Source of the DNA: Staphylococcus carnosus
GTDB lineage: Bacteria > Bacillota > Bacilli > Staphylococcales > Staphylococcaceae
Direction of reading: 5' to 3'
Assembly: GCF_900458435.1 (NCBI RefSeq)
Contig: NZ_UHCT01000001.1
Location: forward strand, 62,001-126,000
Length of the DNA: 64,000 nt
Below are positions 35,422 through 44,085 of the stretch, one piece after another. A model generated the notes under the pieces. That model did no database searches. It saw nothing but the letters and a program-made list of their open reading frames with translations, and was not told the DNA's origin. Numbering within the stretch: the first letter of the stretch is position 1; every line of letters begins with the position of its first letter. The position numbers were made by a program, and so were the translations under genes.

Positions 35422-37785
35422 TTGGAGAAGAGAGAAAACAAATACAGCATTCGTAAGTTTGCAATTGGAACGTCATCTATTTTAGTAGCTTCTTTATTTT
35501 TTATCGGAAGCGGAGGTGCAGATGCAGCTGAAGCATCACCTGAAAAACAATCAGATGCTGCACAAGTTCAAGAGTCTGTAGACACAACGCAATTACCTGA
35601 TAAACAGTCTGAAAGTCAGCAGCAAGCAACTCAAAATCAAACAGAAACACTTCTATCTTCAGAATCTGTTGAACAACCAGAACAACCAGAAATTGAGCGG
35701 CCTTCTGAACAACCAAATTTACATAAGGACACAGTAAATCCGGATAAATCATCTGAAGAAGCAAATACTAATCAACCAGCACCATCCGCGCAACCTCAAC
35801 CAGTATCCTCACAAAAAGAACAATCGGAAAGTACAAATAAAAATGAAGTATCACAAACTGACCAGCATCAAACACAAACAGATATTCAAAATGATATTAA
35901 CAATCAAACAAGCAGCACATCAGATAACACAAGTGAGCAGCCAAAAGAAACAAGCGAAACAGAGAAAACGCCTGCTGCGTTGAAACAAACACCAGAGAAA
36001 GAAGATGCGAAAGCACAAAGCAATGCAGCTACAGAACAAGCATCTCAGACAACTTCAAACAAAGATTCTCAATATCCTATTGAAAAAATAACAGAAGATA
36101 CATTAAAGCATGTTCAAAATGAAAATAAAGCCAACAAGACTAATGATGTTTCTAAGCAAGCATTTCCTAATAAGAAAACTGAACCGCCAGTAAGTAAAAA
36201 TGAAACAGCGCATAATCCTAAAAAAGTAGGAACAGATGCCCAAACTGATTTAAGTGGTGTTGTTCATAATGTAAAACAAAATGTAGAACAAGTATTTCCT
36301 AAAAATGAAAACCATTCAAATGAACAAAGCGAACAACCAGATTACAACACAGAAACTGCTATAAAACAGCCGACACAATCAATTACAGAACAAGCACAAC
36401 CGCCTGAACCCCAATCAGCACCAAAATCAACATCTTCAAATCAAGATAATAATTTTGTTTTGAAGCAAACATCTAATCAAAACGAACCTAATACAAAACA
36501 ACCTGAAGACAATAAGAAAAACGACAATCAAAAAGGTATTGAAGTATTGAAAAGCAATGCTGCAGCAACAACGAATAATAAGAATACTGTAGCAAACGCT
36601 AAACCTGTTACTGATCAAACGAACAAACAAGCTGCTCAAAAGCAGTATAAAAATCAAGACCCCATTATTCTAGTTCATGGTTTTAATGGTTTAGTAGGCG
36701 AAACAGCTGGACCTACAAGCGGCAATTATTGGGGCGGAGACCGTACAGATTTGCAGAAGGATTTAGAAAATAATGGCTATAACGTTTATGAAGCTAGTAT
36801 CGGAGCTTATGGCAGCAACTATGATCGTGCTGTTGAACTTTATTATTATATTAAAGGCGGTACGGTTGATTATGGTGCAGCTCATGCTGAAAAGTATGGT
36901 CATGAGCGTTACGGCAAGACATACGAAGGTGTATATCCTGAATGGCAGCCAGGTCAAAAAGTACATTTAGTCGGGCATAGTATGGGCGGACAAACAATTC
37001 GTCAATTAGAGGAATTTCTACGTAACGGTAATCAAGAAGAAATCGATTATCAAAAAGCACATGGCGGTACAATTTCACCATTATTCCAAGGCAATCATGA
37101 TAATATGATTTCTTCAATTACGACAGTTGCATCTCCGCATAATGGCACACATGCAGCTGATGTCGGTAATGAAGCTTTTATACGCCAAGTACTGTACGAC
37201 AACATGAAATTACAAGGTAATAAATATTCACAAGTAGACTACGGGCTGGCTCAATGGGGCTTCAAACAAGGTAAAAATGAATCGTATCCAGATTATGTTG
37301 AACGTATAAAGAAACAAAGTAAACTTTGGACAACTACGGATAACGCAATATATGATTTATCGCGAAAAGGTGCAAATGAACTGAATGAACGCACATCATT
37401 AAATCCGAATATCGTATACAAATCTTATACAGGGGAATCTACACGACCAGGACTGAATGGCAGACAGCGCTCAGATATTCATATGGCTGCTTCTAAACGT
37501 CTAACTGGTAATGTTATTGGTAAAGCTGATGAGAAAGAATGGCGCGAAAATGATGGCTTGGTTTCTACAATTTCAGCACAACACCCATTCGGACAAAACG
37601 CTACACCTGCAACAGATGAAGTACAAAAAGGTGTATGGCAAGTTTCCCCAATCCAACATGATTGGGATCATGGAGATTTCGTTGGCACTGATGCGACAGA
37701 AGCGCAAATTAAAACAGAAGATTTAAGACAATTTTGGTTAGGCATCGCAGAAGATGCAGTAAAAAGCGAAGCAGTAACAGATTAA
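35422..37785 (+). CDS. Secreted YSIRK lipase precursor (Geh/GehC-like)
   Basis: This 787-residue pre-pro-lipase has three parts. The signal peptide carries the KYSIRKFAIG motif and a GADAAEA cleavage region. A low-complexity propeptide rich in Gln, Asn, Glu, Thr and Ser spans about residues 40-400. The mature lipase of about 385 residues begins before PIILVHGFNGLVGE. The catalytic Ser is in GHSMGGQT (near residue 519), with probable Asp in NDGLVS (near 711) and His in WDHGDFVG (near 748). The start is TTG at 35422, seven bases after GAGGTG, giving the family N terminus EKRENKYSIRK; the in-frame codons upstream lack a site. It hydrolyses triacylglycerols outside the cell. Confidence 0.93.
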   Translation: MEKRENKYSIRKFAIGTSSILVASLFFIGSGGADAAEASPEKQSDAAQVQESVDTTQLPDKQSESQQQATQNQTETLLSSESVEQPEQPEIERPSEQPNLHKDTVNPDKSSEEANTNQPAPSAQPQPVSSQKEQSESTNKNEVSQTDQHQTQTDIQNDINNQTSSTSDNTSEQPKETSETEKTPAALKQTPEKEDAKAQSNAATEQASQTTSNKDSQYPIEKITEDTLKHVQNENKANKTNDVSKQAFPNKKTEPPVSKNETAHNPKKVGTDAQTDLSGVVHNVKQNVEQVFPKNENHSNEQSEQPDYNTETAIKQPTQSITEQAQPPEPQSAPKSTSSNQDNNFVLKQTSNQNEPNTKQPEDNKKNDNQKGIEVLKSNAAATTNNKNTVANAKPVTDQTNKQAAQKQYKNQDPIILVHGFNGLVGETAGPTSGNYWGGDRTDLQKDLENNGYNVYEASIGAYGSNYDRAVELYYYIKGGTVDYGAAHAEKYGHERYGKTYEGVYPEWQPGQKVHLVGHSMGGQTIRQLEEFLRNGNQEEIDYQKAHGGTISPLFQGNHDNMISSITTVASPHNGTHAADVGNEAFIRQVLYDNMKLQGNKYSQVDYGLAQWGFKQGKNESYPDYVERIKKQSKLWTTTDNAIYDLSRKGANELNERTSLNPNIVYKSYTGESTRPGLNGRQRSDIHMAASKRLTGNVIGKADEKEWRENDGLVSTISAQHPFGQNATPATDEVQKGVWQVSPIQHDWDHGDFVGTDATEAQIKTEDLRQFWLGIAEDAVKSEAVTD

Positions 37786-37814
37786 ACTTTTAAAAATTGA
37801 TGGGAGGAAGAAAT

Positions 37815-37880
37815 ATGACTGGTACACCGCAAGAATTATGGGACTCATTTTGGAGAGTCGTCAAAGTTTTATTTTCATAA
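37815..37880 (+). CDS. 21-residue amphipathic peptide, PSM-like candidate
   Basis: An ATG at 37815 lies seven bases after a very strong site (GGGAGGAAG) and opens a 22-codon frame ending TAA at 37878. The peptide is MTGTPQELWDSFWRVVKVLFS (split as MTGTPQ and ELWDSFWRVVKVLFS). From residue 7 onward, Leu8, Trp9, Phe12, Trp13, Val15-16, Leu19 and Phe20 fall on one helix face and Glu7, Asp10, Ser11, Arg14, Lys17 and Ser21 on the other. Length, lack of a signal peptide and amphipathic helix resemble alpha-type phenol-soluble modulins. It follows the lipase by 29 bases and is followed by a terminator. I recognise no exact family. Confidence 0.6.
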   Translation: MTGTPQELWDSFWRVVKVLFS

Positions 37881-37915
37881 TGAAAATGTGGAAATTTAAT
37901 AGTTTAATGGTTTTG

Positions 37916-37958
37916 CAAAAGACGAAGTCTCGAATTGCTTGAGGCTTCTCTTTTTAAT
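37916..37958 (+). terminator. Terminator after the small amphipathic peptide
   Basis: GAAGTCTC pairs with GAGGCTTC, followed by TCTTTTTAA. Confidence 0.75.
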
Positions 37959-38031
37959 TTTCATGAGTTTTTAGATAGGGATAGAGTGGTAATTAATATG
38001 TAAAAGCAACACATGAAAAGGCGTGAATATA

Positions 38032-38982
38032 ATGACTTTAACTTGTATGTATCAAGATAAGAACCAAAATATTGTCACCACCAGTCACCTTGATGATGTA
38101 CCGAAAGATAGCAACTTTATATGGTATGACTGTATTAAACCTACAAAAGAAGAACGTGATTATCTTCAAAATGATTTGAATTTAAATCAAGATGAAGTTG
38201 CTTCATCCATTTATACATTAGGTCATCCTGATATCTATCACAATAGAGAAGAAGATATTAAGCATATTGTGGTGCACACGTTAGATACAAAAGACTTCTC
38301 AGCACGCCCTTTAAATATTACGATAACGGAAAATAGTTTAGTGACGATTCACGAATCTAAGATTTCTATCGTGGATTACTTACAAGAGCACGTCAAAAAG
38401 GGCGATGTTAAACCTGATGCAGAGATTATTACCTTAAAATTATTGCATGAAATCATTAAGTCTTATTTCACGTATGTTGATGAGATTGAAGAAGAAGTGT
38501 TCAACTTAGAATATCAAAATGTCGACTCTGATCGAAATAAGAAAATGATGCGGGAAGTCTATAACATACGTGCAGAAATTATTAAATTGAAACGTGTGAT
38601 TCTTCCGATGGAACAACTGGCAGAAACCATCCAGACTTCAAGTCATTTTGTGGGAGATCAGCAGAAGAAGCGGATGATACACCGTATATTGAATCAATTG
38701 AAACATCAAACTGCTACATTGAAAGCATGTGAAGAATTGACCGATGAGATTAAAGATAATAATCAATCTTATCATTCAGGCCGAATTAATAGTGTGATTA
38801 ATGTTTTAACAATACTTTCATCTATATTTTTCCCGTTAACACTACTTACAGGCTGGTTTGGTATGAACTTTACTAATATGCCGGAATTACATTGGAAATA
38901 TAGTTATTTCGTCTTTATTGGTGTAATGGCATTATTATCTATTGCTTTAATCGTTTTATTCAAAAAGAAAAGATGGTTCTGA
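38032..38982 (+). CDS. CorA-like magnesium/divalent cation channel
   Basis: This 316-residue protein has a long soluble helical N-terminal part and two C-terminal membrane helices. The signature GWFGMNF lies between them (GMN motif), followed by the periplasmic loop TNMPELHW and a basic tail KKKRWF. It forms a pentameric channel for magnesium or related ions. The ATG at 38032 is preferred; a GTG three codons upstream is too close to AAAGG. It is followed by a bidirectional terminator. Confidence 0.9.
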   Translation: MTLTCMYQDKNQNIVTTSHLDDVPKDSNFIWYDCIKPTKEERDYLQNDLNLNQDEVASSIYTLGHPDIYHNREEDIKHIVVHTLDTKDFSARPLNITITENSLVTIHESKISIVDYLQEHVKKGDVKPDAEIITLKLLHEIIKSYFTYVDEIEEEVFNLEYQNVDSDRNKKMMREVYNIRAEIIKLKRVILPMEQLAETIQTSSHFVGDQQKKRMIHRILNQLKHQTATLKACEELTDEIKDNNQSYHSGRINSVINVLTILSSIFFPLTLLTGWFGMNFTNMPELHWKYSYFVFIGVMALLSIALIVLFKKKRWF

Positions 38983-38985
38983 CAG

Positions 38986-39017
38986 CAAAAAAGCGCATCC
39001 GCATGGGTGCGCTTTTG
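38986..39017. terminator. Bidirectional terminator after corA
   Basis: AAAAGCGCATCC pairs with GGGTGCGCTTTT around CGCAT. It serves corA and the convergent hypothetical gene. Confidence 0.85.
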
Positions 39018-39022
39018 TTATA

Positions 39023-39439
39023 TTATTGCTGTACAGATGGATCTGAATTTGCTTCAGTTCCAGGTGCGTTTATTTCTTGTTGTGCAGCATATCCAGAGTT
39101 ATCTTCAGTATTGCTTTCAACCGAAGCATCTAGTGTATTTGCATTACTTTCAGTACCTTGAGCATCATAAGTATTTCCATCAGGTAATATTGTTTGATTG
39201 TTGTAGTCAGTACCATAGTTTTGATTAGTAGGTATGCTTGCTTCTGTTTCAGCATTTTGATTATTTTCATTAGTATCTTTATGACTTTTATCTTTTTTGG
39301 ACTCTTTTTTAGAGTCTTTCTTTTCTGATACGTCTTTTTGGTCTTTTTGATGTGTATCGGCTGTAAATGCTAGATATCCTGTAAAACACATGCCTATGAG
39401 TAAGAAAAGAAAAATAAAGATGCTTAAAATCTTTTTCAA
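39023..39439 (-). CDS. Membrane-anchored or secreted hypothetical protein
   Basis: This 138-residue protein has an N-terminal hydrophobic segment (ILSIFIFLFLLIGMCFTGYLA), then a Lys/Asp/Glu-rich linker with repeated KKDSKKESKKDK-type charge, and a Asn/Thr/Gln-rich tail with no conserved domain. It looks like an anchored extracellular stalk, cleaved or not. The start is TTG at 39439 after GGGGGATATC; no ATG is available nearby. I do not recognise a family. Confidence 0.7.
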   Translation of the reverse strand: MKKILSIFIFLFLLIGMCFTGYLAFTADTHQKDQKDVSEKKDSKKESKKDKSHKDTNENNQNAETEASIPTNQNYGTDYNNQTILPDGNTYDAQGTESNANTLDASVESNTEDNSGYAAQQEINAPGTEANSDPSVQQ

Positions 39440-39564
39440 TTTGATATCCCCCGTTTTTTATCTATAGGTTAATTTTAAATGATTTTAGGCATCTTTACTA
39501 TAATAATTTTAATAGTTGCTAACAATAAAAAATAAAGTGTAAAAACTGTGTGTTAGCCTAGTTT

Positions 39565-40293
39565 TTAAAGCGCTTTGTAAATTGTTTCATCTACAATGAT
39601 TTCGACATTCGGGTGATTATGCAAGATAGAAGCGGGAAGATCTTCAGAAACATTTCCAGCTGCTAGGCGCTGAATCGCATCAATCTTTTTCTCTCCGAAA
39701 GCAAGTAAAATAATGCGTTTCGCGCGCATAATAGAAGATAGTCCCATTGAAATAGCTTGTTTTGGTACTTCATCTTCAGTTTCAAAGTGAACACTGTTGG
39801 CATGCAATGTAGAAGGCGTTAAATCCACAATACGTGTAACACTATCGAAAGGAGTGCCAGGTTCATTGAAACCAATGTGTCCATTTTCGCCGATACCGAG
39901 AATTTGAATATCAGGTTTGCCGATATCTTGCAGTAATTTTTCGTAGTGTTCACCTTCATGCTCCATGTCATCTGCTATACCATTAGGAATATGAATGTTA
40001 TTTTGATTCCAGCCTTCATATTGTTGGAACAAACGTTCATGCATATAAGTATGATAACTTTGTGTATGCTCTGCATTAAGCCCCACATATTCATCTAAAT
40101 TAAATGTACGTACCTGGCTAACATCTACTTTGTTAACGTTTAATAGGTTAGACAGTTGAGGATAAAGATCGACCATTGTAGAACCTGTCGCTAAACCGAA
40201 AATCGCATCGGGTTTTGTCTTTATTGTTTTTAGCATTTCTATTGCTGTATAAATACTTGCTGTGCTTTTGTCCTTTAAATTATAAATTTCCAT
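39565..40293 (-). CDS. nagB: Glucosamine-6-phosphate deaminase NagB
   Basis: This 242-residue isomerase has the NagB signatures: FGLATGSTMVDLYPQL, TFNLDEYVGL, GIGENGHIGFNEPGTPFDSVTR. It converts glucosamine 6-phosphate to fructose 6-phosphate and ammonia, the last step of sialic acid and amino sugar use. The ATG at 40293 (MEIYNLKD) follows GGGAGAATG; upstream in-frame starts give an atypical N terminus. It lies 22 bases after nanE in the same operon. Confidence 0.93.
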   Translation of the reverse strand: MEIYNLKDKSTASIYTAIEMLKTIKTKPDAIFGLATGSTMVDLYPQLSNLLNVNKVDVSQVRTFNLDEYVGLNAEHTQSYHTYMHERLFQQYEGWNQNNIHIPNGIADDMEHEGEHYEKLLQDIGKPDIQILGIGENGHIGFNEPGTPFDSVTRIVDLTPSTLHANSVHFETEDEVPKQAISMGLSSIMRAKRIILLAFGEKKIDAIQRLAAGNVSEDLPASILHNHPNVEIIVDETIYKAL

Positions 40294-40315
40294 GTTTCTC
40301 ATTCTCCCAACTTGC

Positions 40316-40990
40316 TTATGACTGATCTTTTGCTGCTTGAACAAAGCGTTCTGTGATTTGTTTTGGACGTGTGATTGCGCCTCCTACTACTGTGCAATAT
40401 ACACCGAGATTACTGACAGTTTGATACATCTCAGGTGTAATGACATTCCCTTCAGCAATAACTTTAGCATTTACTTTGTCTAATACTTCTTTTAAAAACG
40501 CAAAATCATCTTCAAAAAGAATATGTCCTTTAGTATAAGAGGTATAACCGCGAAGTGTTGTGCCGACATAATCAAAACCTAGTTTATCTGCATTGACTGC
40601 TTCTTCGACTGTAGAAATATCTGCCATAATCTCTACATTAGGTGCATGTTTACGAATGTAAGTTACTAATTCTTCCAGTGTCTCTTTCGGACGTTTTTGT
40701 TTCGTAGCGTCTAATGCGATGACTTCACAACCACTTTCAATTAATTCATCGACTTCTTTAGAAGTAGCAGTAATGAATACATCCGAACCTTCGTAATCTC
40801 GTTTGACGATACCGATGACAGGTAAAGGGACTTCTGTTTTGATTGCTTCGATATCTTCTTTTGTATTAGCACGAATACCAACTGCTCCACCCTCATAAGC
40901 AGCAAGTGCTAATTTCGACATTATAAATGATGAATGCAATGGTTCATCAGGCAATGCTTGGCATGAAACTATCAATCCTTGTGGTAACAT
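40316..40990 (-). CDS. nanE: N-acetylmannosamine-6-phosphate 2-epimerase NanE
   Basis: This 224-residue protein starts [20 protein letters not shown] and contains [32 protein letters not shown] and [10 protein letters not shown], typical NanE motifs. It converts ManNAc 6-phosphate to GlcNAc 6-phosphate. The ATG at 40990 is chosen because the N terminus matches known NanE proteins and GGAG lies nine bases upstream. It is divergent from nanR, with a palindromic operator between them. Confidence 0.93.
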   Translation of the reverse strand: MLPQGLIVSCQALPDEPLHSSFIMSKLALAAYEGGAVGIRANTKEDIEAIKTEVPLPVIGIVKRDYEGSDVFITATSKEVDELIESGCEVIALDATKQKRPKETLEELVTYIRKHAPNVEIMADISTVEEAVNADKLGFDYVGTTLRGYTSYTKGHILFEDDFAFLKEVLDKVNAKVIAEGNVITPEMYQTVSNLGVYCTVVGGAITRPKQITERFVQAAKDQS

Positions 40991-41098
40991 AACAACACGC
41001 TCCATCTCTCTAATGTTTTTGTAAATTAAGTAGGCTAGTTTCCTTTATCATCCTTATCATAGCACCAAGAAAATTTTAATCAATTATAAATAACGAAT

Positions 41099-41113
41099 TG
41101 AAAAAAATTTTCA
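41099..41113. promoter_or_regulatory. NanR operator candidate 1
   Basis: TGAAAAAAATTTTCA is a perfect 6-bp inverted repeat around three bases. It lies between nanE and nanR. The same architecture occurs at 43000-43014 between nanK and nanA. Confidence 0.65.
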
Positions 41114-41155
41114 TATATATTAAAGTTAACCTAAGGAAATAAGGGGGATAAAACT

Positions 41156-41968
41156 GTGAAATTTGAAAACCGTGTTCAGCAAAATCGGCATTTACTGACT
41201 AAAATGGATAAGAAAATCGTAGAATTTGTGCAGACGCATGAATTAGATGACAGTTTTTCTACTATCAATTCACTCGCACATGCGATAGGTACTTCACCAG
41301 CTACGATTACACGTTTCAGCAATAAGTTGGGCTATGCGAATTTCCAAGATATGAAATTCAATCTGCAACATGAAAAATCAGAAAAAGTTGTAGAAAACGC
41401 ACCACTTGTCCAGCAAATCCATCGCTATCATCAAAGTATTATTCAACAGACTGGAGAGTTTATTTCAGAAGAAAAGATTAAGCGTTTTGCGCACTATTTG
41501 AAAACAAGCCGCCAAGTGAGTTATGCAGGGTTAGGAAGTTCAGGATTAACAGCGAGTGAATTTTACCACCGGACATTACGTATGGGTGTTAAAGGGATGG
41601 TTTCTACAGATGCACACCAAATGAAAATATCAGCATCATTGCTTTCTTCTAAAGATATGTTTGTCGCAATCTCTAATAGCGGGGAAACCACTGAACTAGC
41701 TGAAGCTGCACAAATCGCCCACAATCAAGGCGCTTATGTCGCAGTCATTACCAACTATGAAGGAAGTACGATTACAAAACATGCTGATCTTGTTTTGATT
41801 ACCAGTGATCAATCCCGCATCCATGATACACGTTTTATTAATACTCAAATTGCGACTACGTTTTTAATGGATATTGTGTGTTACTTGCTGTTAAATAATG
41901 ACTATATGCATAAGAGTTATCAACATACGCGTCAAACAATTTTAGGGAAGAAAGATTCTTTAGGGTAG
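41156..41968 (+). CDS. nanR: RpiR family regulator NanR
   Basis: This 270-residue protein has an N-terminal RpiR helix-turn-helix (FSTINSLAHAIGTSPATITRFSNKLGY) and a C-terminal SIS sugar-isomerase-like sensor domain (YAGLGSSGLTASEFYHRTL, AISNSGETTELAEAA). In staphylococci this protein represses the nan genes until ManNAc 6-phosphate binds. The start is GTG at 41156 after AAGGGGG. It lies within the nan cluster between nanE and nanK. Confidence 0.9.
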   Translation: MKFENRVQQNRHLLTKMDKKIVEFVQTHELDDSFSTINSLAHAIGTSPATITRFSNKLGYANFQDMKFNLQHEKSEKVVENAPLVQQIHRYHQSIIQQTGEFISEEKIKRFAHYLKTSRQVSYAGLGSSGLTASEFYHRTLRMGVKGMVSTDAHQMKISASLLSSKDMFVAISNSGETTELAEAAQIAHNQGAYVAVITNYEGSTITKHADLVLITSDQSRIHDTRFINTQIATTFLMDIVCYLLLNNDYMHKSYQHTRQTILGKKDSLG

Positions 41969-42003
41969 TCTGACGTTTGTCTGCAGTAAGACTGAAGGGT
42001 ATG

Positions 42004-42064
42004 TTAAAAACCGCCCCACATCAATGTTTTAATGTAATTCGACATTGAGTGGAACGGTTTTTTT
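42004..42064. terminator. Bidirectional terminator between nanR and nanK
   Basis: AAACCG and CCAC pair with GTGG and CGGTTT around a CATTG/CAATG pair, with a T run on the plus strand. Confidence 0.6.
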
Positions 42065-42929
42065 ATTTTACTGAAACTGCACCAAAAAGTGCGGCATTGT
42101 TTTCAGTTTGAGTAGTTTGCAGACGTGCGACGCCATAATCAGGAGGTAAGAAATCATGGATTTTAGGCTCAATATATTTTAATAATATTTCACCTTGTGC
42201 AGAAATTCCGCCCCCGATTAAAATGAGTCCAGGATCATACATAATTTGAATTTGAGCAATCCCCTCAGCAACATAAGCAGCCCACTGATTTAAAATTGCT
42301 TTTGCTTGTGTATGGCCTTCTTCTGCTAATTCAAATAGTTTAGGAACTTCTGTTTCAAATTCAAAACCATGCTTCAGCATTAAACTTTTCAAGGCAGAAG
42401 TAGAAGCACGTTTTTCAAATGTCTTATCATCTTCAGCACGATAGAGCAGGTAGCCAATTTCATTTGCACGATGGCGTTCCCCTGGATATAAACCAATATC
42501 ACGATTATAAAATGCACCACCGATACCAGTACCGAGTGTTAAACAGAAGATATTTTCCTCGTCATAATGATGGAAAGCAAGTTCACCTAATAGGGCTGCA
42601 TCCACATCATTATACATTTTGATATGGTTTGATAAATCGCTTAAAGCACGATAAAAATTGGTGCCATCAAAGTTTTGGATTGTTGGACCAGTATAAACAA
42701 TTTCTCCATGTTTTGAATCAACTACACCTGCACTGGAAATACCAATAAATGGTGATGTCAGCTCATGTTGCTGTATATAATTAGCAATTAAGCGGTGCAC
42801 TTCATCTACAATAAGTACTTCTATATTGTCAGGTGTCGGTATTTTCACATATTCTATGATATTTAAATCATCATCTAATACGGCAGCTTTAATATTCGTA
42901 CCGCCGATGTCTACTGCAATGCTATACAT
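42063..42929 (-). CDS. nanK: ROK family N-acetylmannosamine kinase NanK
   Basis: This 288-residue protein has the phosphate loop IAVDIGGTNIKAAVLD, the catalytic MYNDVDAALLGE and the GTGIGGAFYN loop of ROK kinases. It phosphorylates ManNAc at position 6. The usual zinc-binding cysteines of many ROK proteins are not evident, which is common in NanK of Firmicutes. It is divergent from nanA. Confidence 0.88.
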   Translation of the reverse strand: MYSIAVDIGGTNIKAAVLDDDLNIIEYVKIPTPDNIEVLIVDEVHRLIANYIQQHELTSPFIGISSAGVVDSKHGEIVYTGPTIQNFDGTNFYRALSDLSNHIKMYNDVDAALLGELAFHHYDEENIFCLTLGTGIGGAFYNRDIGLYPGERHRANEIGYLLYRAEDDKTFEKRASTSALKSLMLKHGFEFETEVPKLFELAEEGHTQAKAILNQWAAYVAEGIAQIQIMYDPGLILIGGGISAQGEILLKYIEPKIHDFLPPDYGVARLQTTQTENNAALFGAVSVK

Positions 42930-42999
42930 ACTGCATTCCTCCTATATTTATAACCATTATATTCATAACGATAGATTTCAGAAAGGTTATAACTCTTTT

Positions 43000-43014
43000 T
43001 GAAAATTATTTTCA
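43000..43014. promoter_or_regulatory. NanR operator candidate 2
   Basis: TGAAAATTATTTTCA has the same arms and spacing as the palindrome at 41099. It lies between the divergent nanK and nanA genes. Confidence 0.65.
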
Positions 43015-43066
43015 TTAAATTCGAACAATTGTGTTAAAAGTTTTCAATTTCAGTTGTTCAGCAAAA

Positions 43067-43080
43067 TGATAGCGTTTACA
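43067..43080 (+). promoter_or_regulatory. cre-like CcpA site upstream of nanA
   Basis: TGATAGCGTTTACA matches the cre consensus with one mismatch and lies in the nanK-nanA divergent region. Confidence 0.65.
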
Positions 43081-43174
43081 ATTAAGTTTGTAAATACGAA
43101 ATAAAAGTAGAACAAGTGAAATTTATCTTTTAGGACAGACAATCATAGATAACTTATTTTTGGAGGAATGCAAA

Positions 43175-44056
43175 ATGGAAGAAAATTTGAAAGGATTATA
43201 TGCTGCGTTACTTGTACCATTTGATGAAAACGGACAGGTGAAAGAAGAGGGGTTAAAAGCAATTGCTAAAAATGCCATCGAAAATGAAGAATTAGATGGT
43301 TTATATGTTAACGGTAGTTCTGGAGAGAACTTTTTAATTAATACAGAACAGAAAAAACAAATTTTTAAAATTGCTAAAGAAGCAGTCGGAGACGATGTGA
43401 AAATGATTGCTCAAATCGGTTCGCTCGATTTAAATGAGGCGATTGAGTTAGGCAAATATGCAACTGAATTAGGCTATGATGCACTTTCAGCTGTGACACC
43501 ATTTTATTATCCATTGTCATTCGAAGAAATTAAACAATATTATTTCGATTTGATTGAAGCAACACAAAACAAAATGATTATTTATTCAATTCCTGATTTG
43601 ACAGGTGTAAATATCGATGTTGATCAATTCGGAGAACTCTTCAATCATGAAAAGATTATCGGTGTGAAATATACTGCACCTAATTTCTTCTTATTAGAAC
43701 GTCTGCGCAAAGCGTATCCAGATAAGCTGATTTTCTCAGGTTTTGATGAAATGTTAATTCAAGCAGTGATTTCAGGTGTAGACGGAGCTATTGGTTCTAC
43801 TTATAACGTCAATGGTAAACGTTCACGCCAAATTTTTGAACTCGCACAACAAGGCAAAGTAGATGAAGCCTACCAAGTTCAACATGAAACAAATGATATT
43901 ATCGCTAAAATTTTAGAATTAGGACTTTATCCGACATTAAAAGAAATCTTGAAATATCGTGGCATCGATAGTGGATTACCGAAACGTCCATTCGCGCCAT
44001 TCAACGAAGAGAACAGAGCAGCTTTAGATGAGTTAGTAAATAAATACAATTTGTAA
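43175..44056 (+). CDS. nanA: N-acetylneuraminate lyase NanA
   Basis: This 293-residue aldolase has the family motif [13 protein letters not shown] and Schiff-base lysine region [12 protein letters not shown], with the Tyr in [12 protein letters not shown]. It cleaves sialic acid to ManNAc and pyruvate. The ATG at 43175 lies eight bases after GGAGG; upstream codons lack a site. It is followed by nanT after 29 bases. Confidence 0.94.
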   Translation: MEENLKGLYAALLVPFDENGQVKEEGLKAIAKNAIENEELDGLYVNGSSGENFLINTEQKKQIFKIAKEAVGDDVKMIAQIGSLDLNEAIELGKYATELGYDALSAVTPFYYPLSFEEIKQYYFDLIEATQNKMIIYSIPDLTGVNIDVDQFGELFNHEKIIGVKYTAPNFFLLERLRKAYPDKLIFSGFDEMLIQAVISGVDGAIGSTYNVNGKRSRQIFELAQQGKVDEAYQVQHETNDIIAKILELGLYPTLKEILKYRGIDSGLPKRPFAPFNEENRAALDELVNKYNL

Positions 44057-44085
44057 AATAGAATATTGTTTAAGGGGTGTTGTTT

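Noticed and set aside
36436..36657. Minus-strand frames inside the lipase propeptide
   Set aside because: The repetitive Gln/Asn/Thr codons of the propeptide leave the other strand open by chance.
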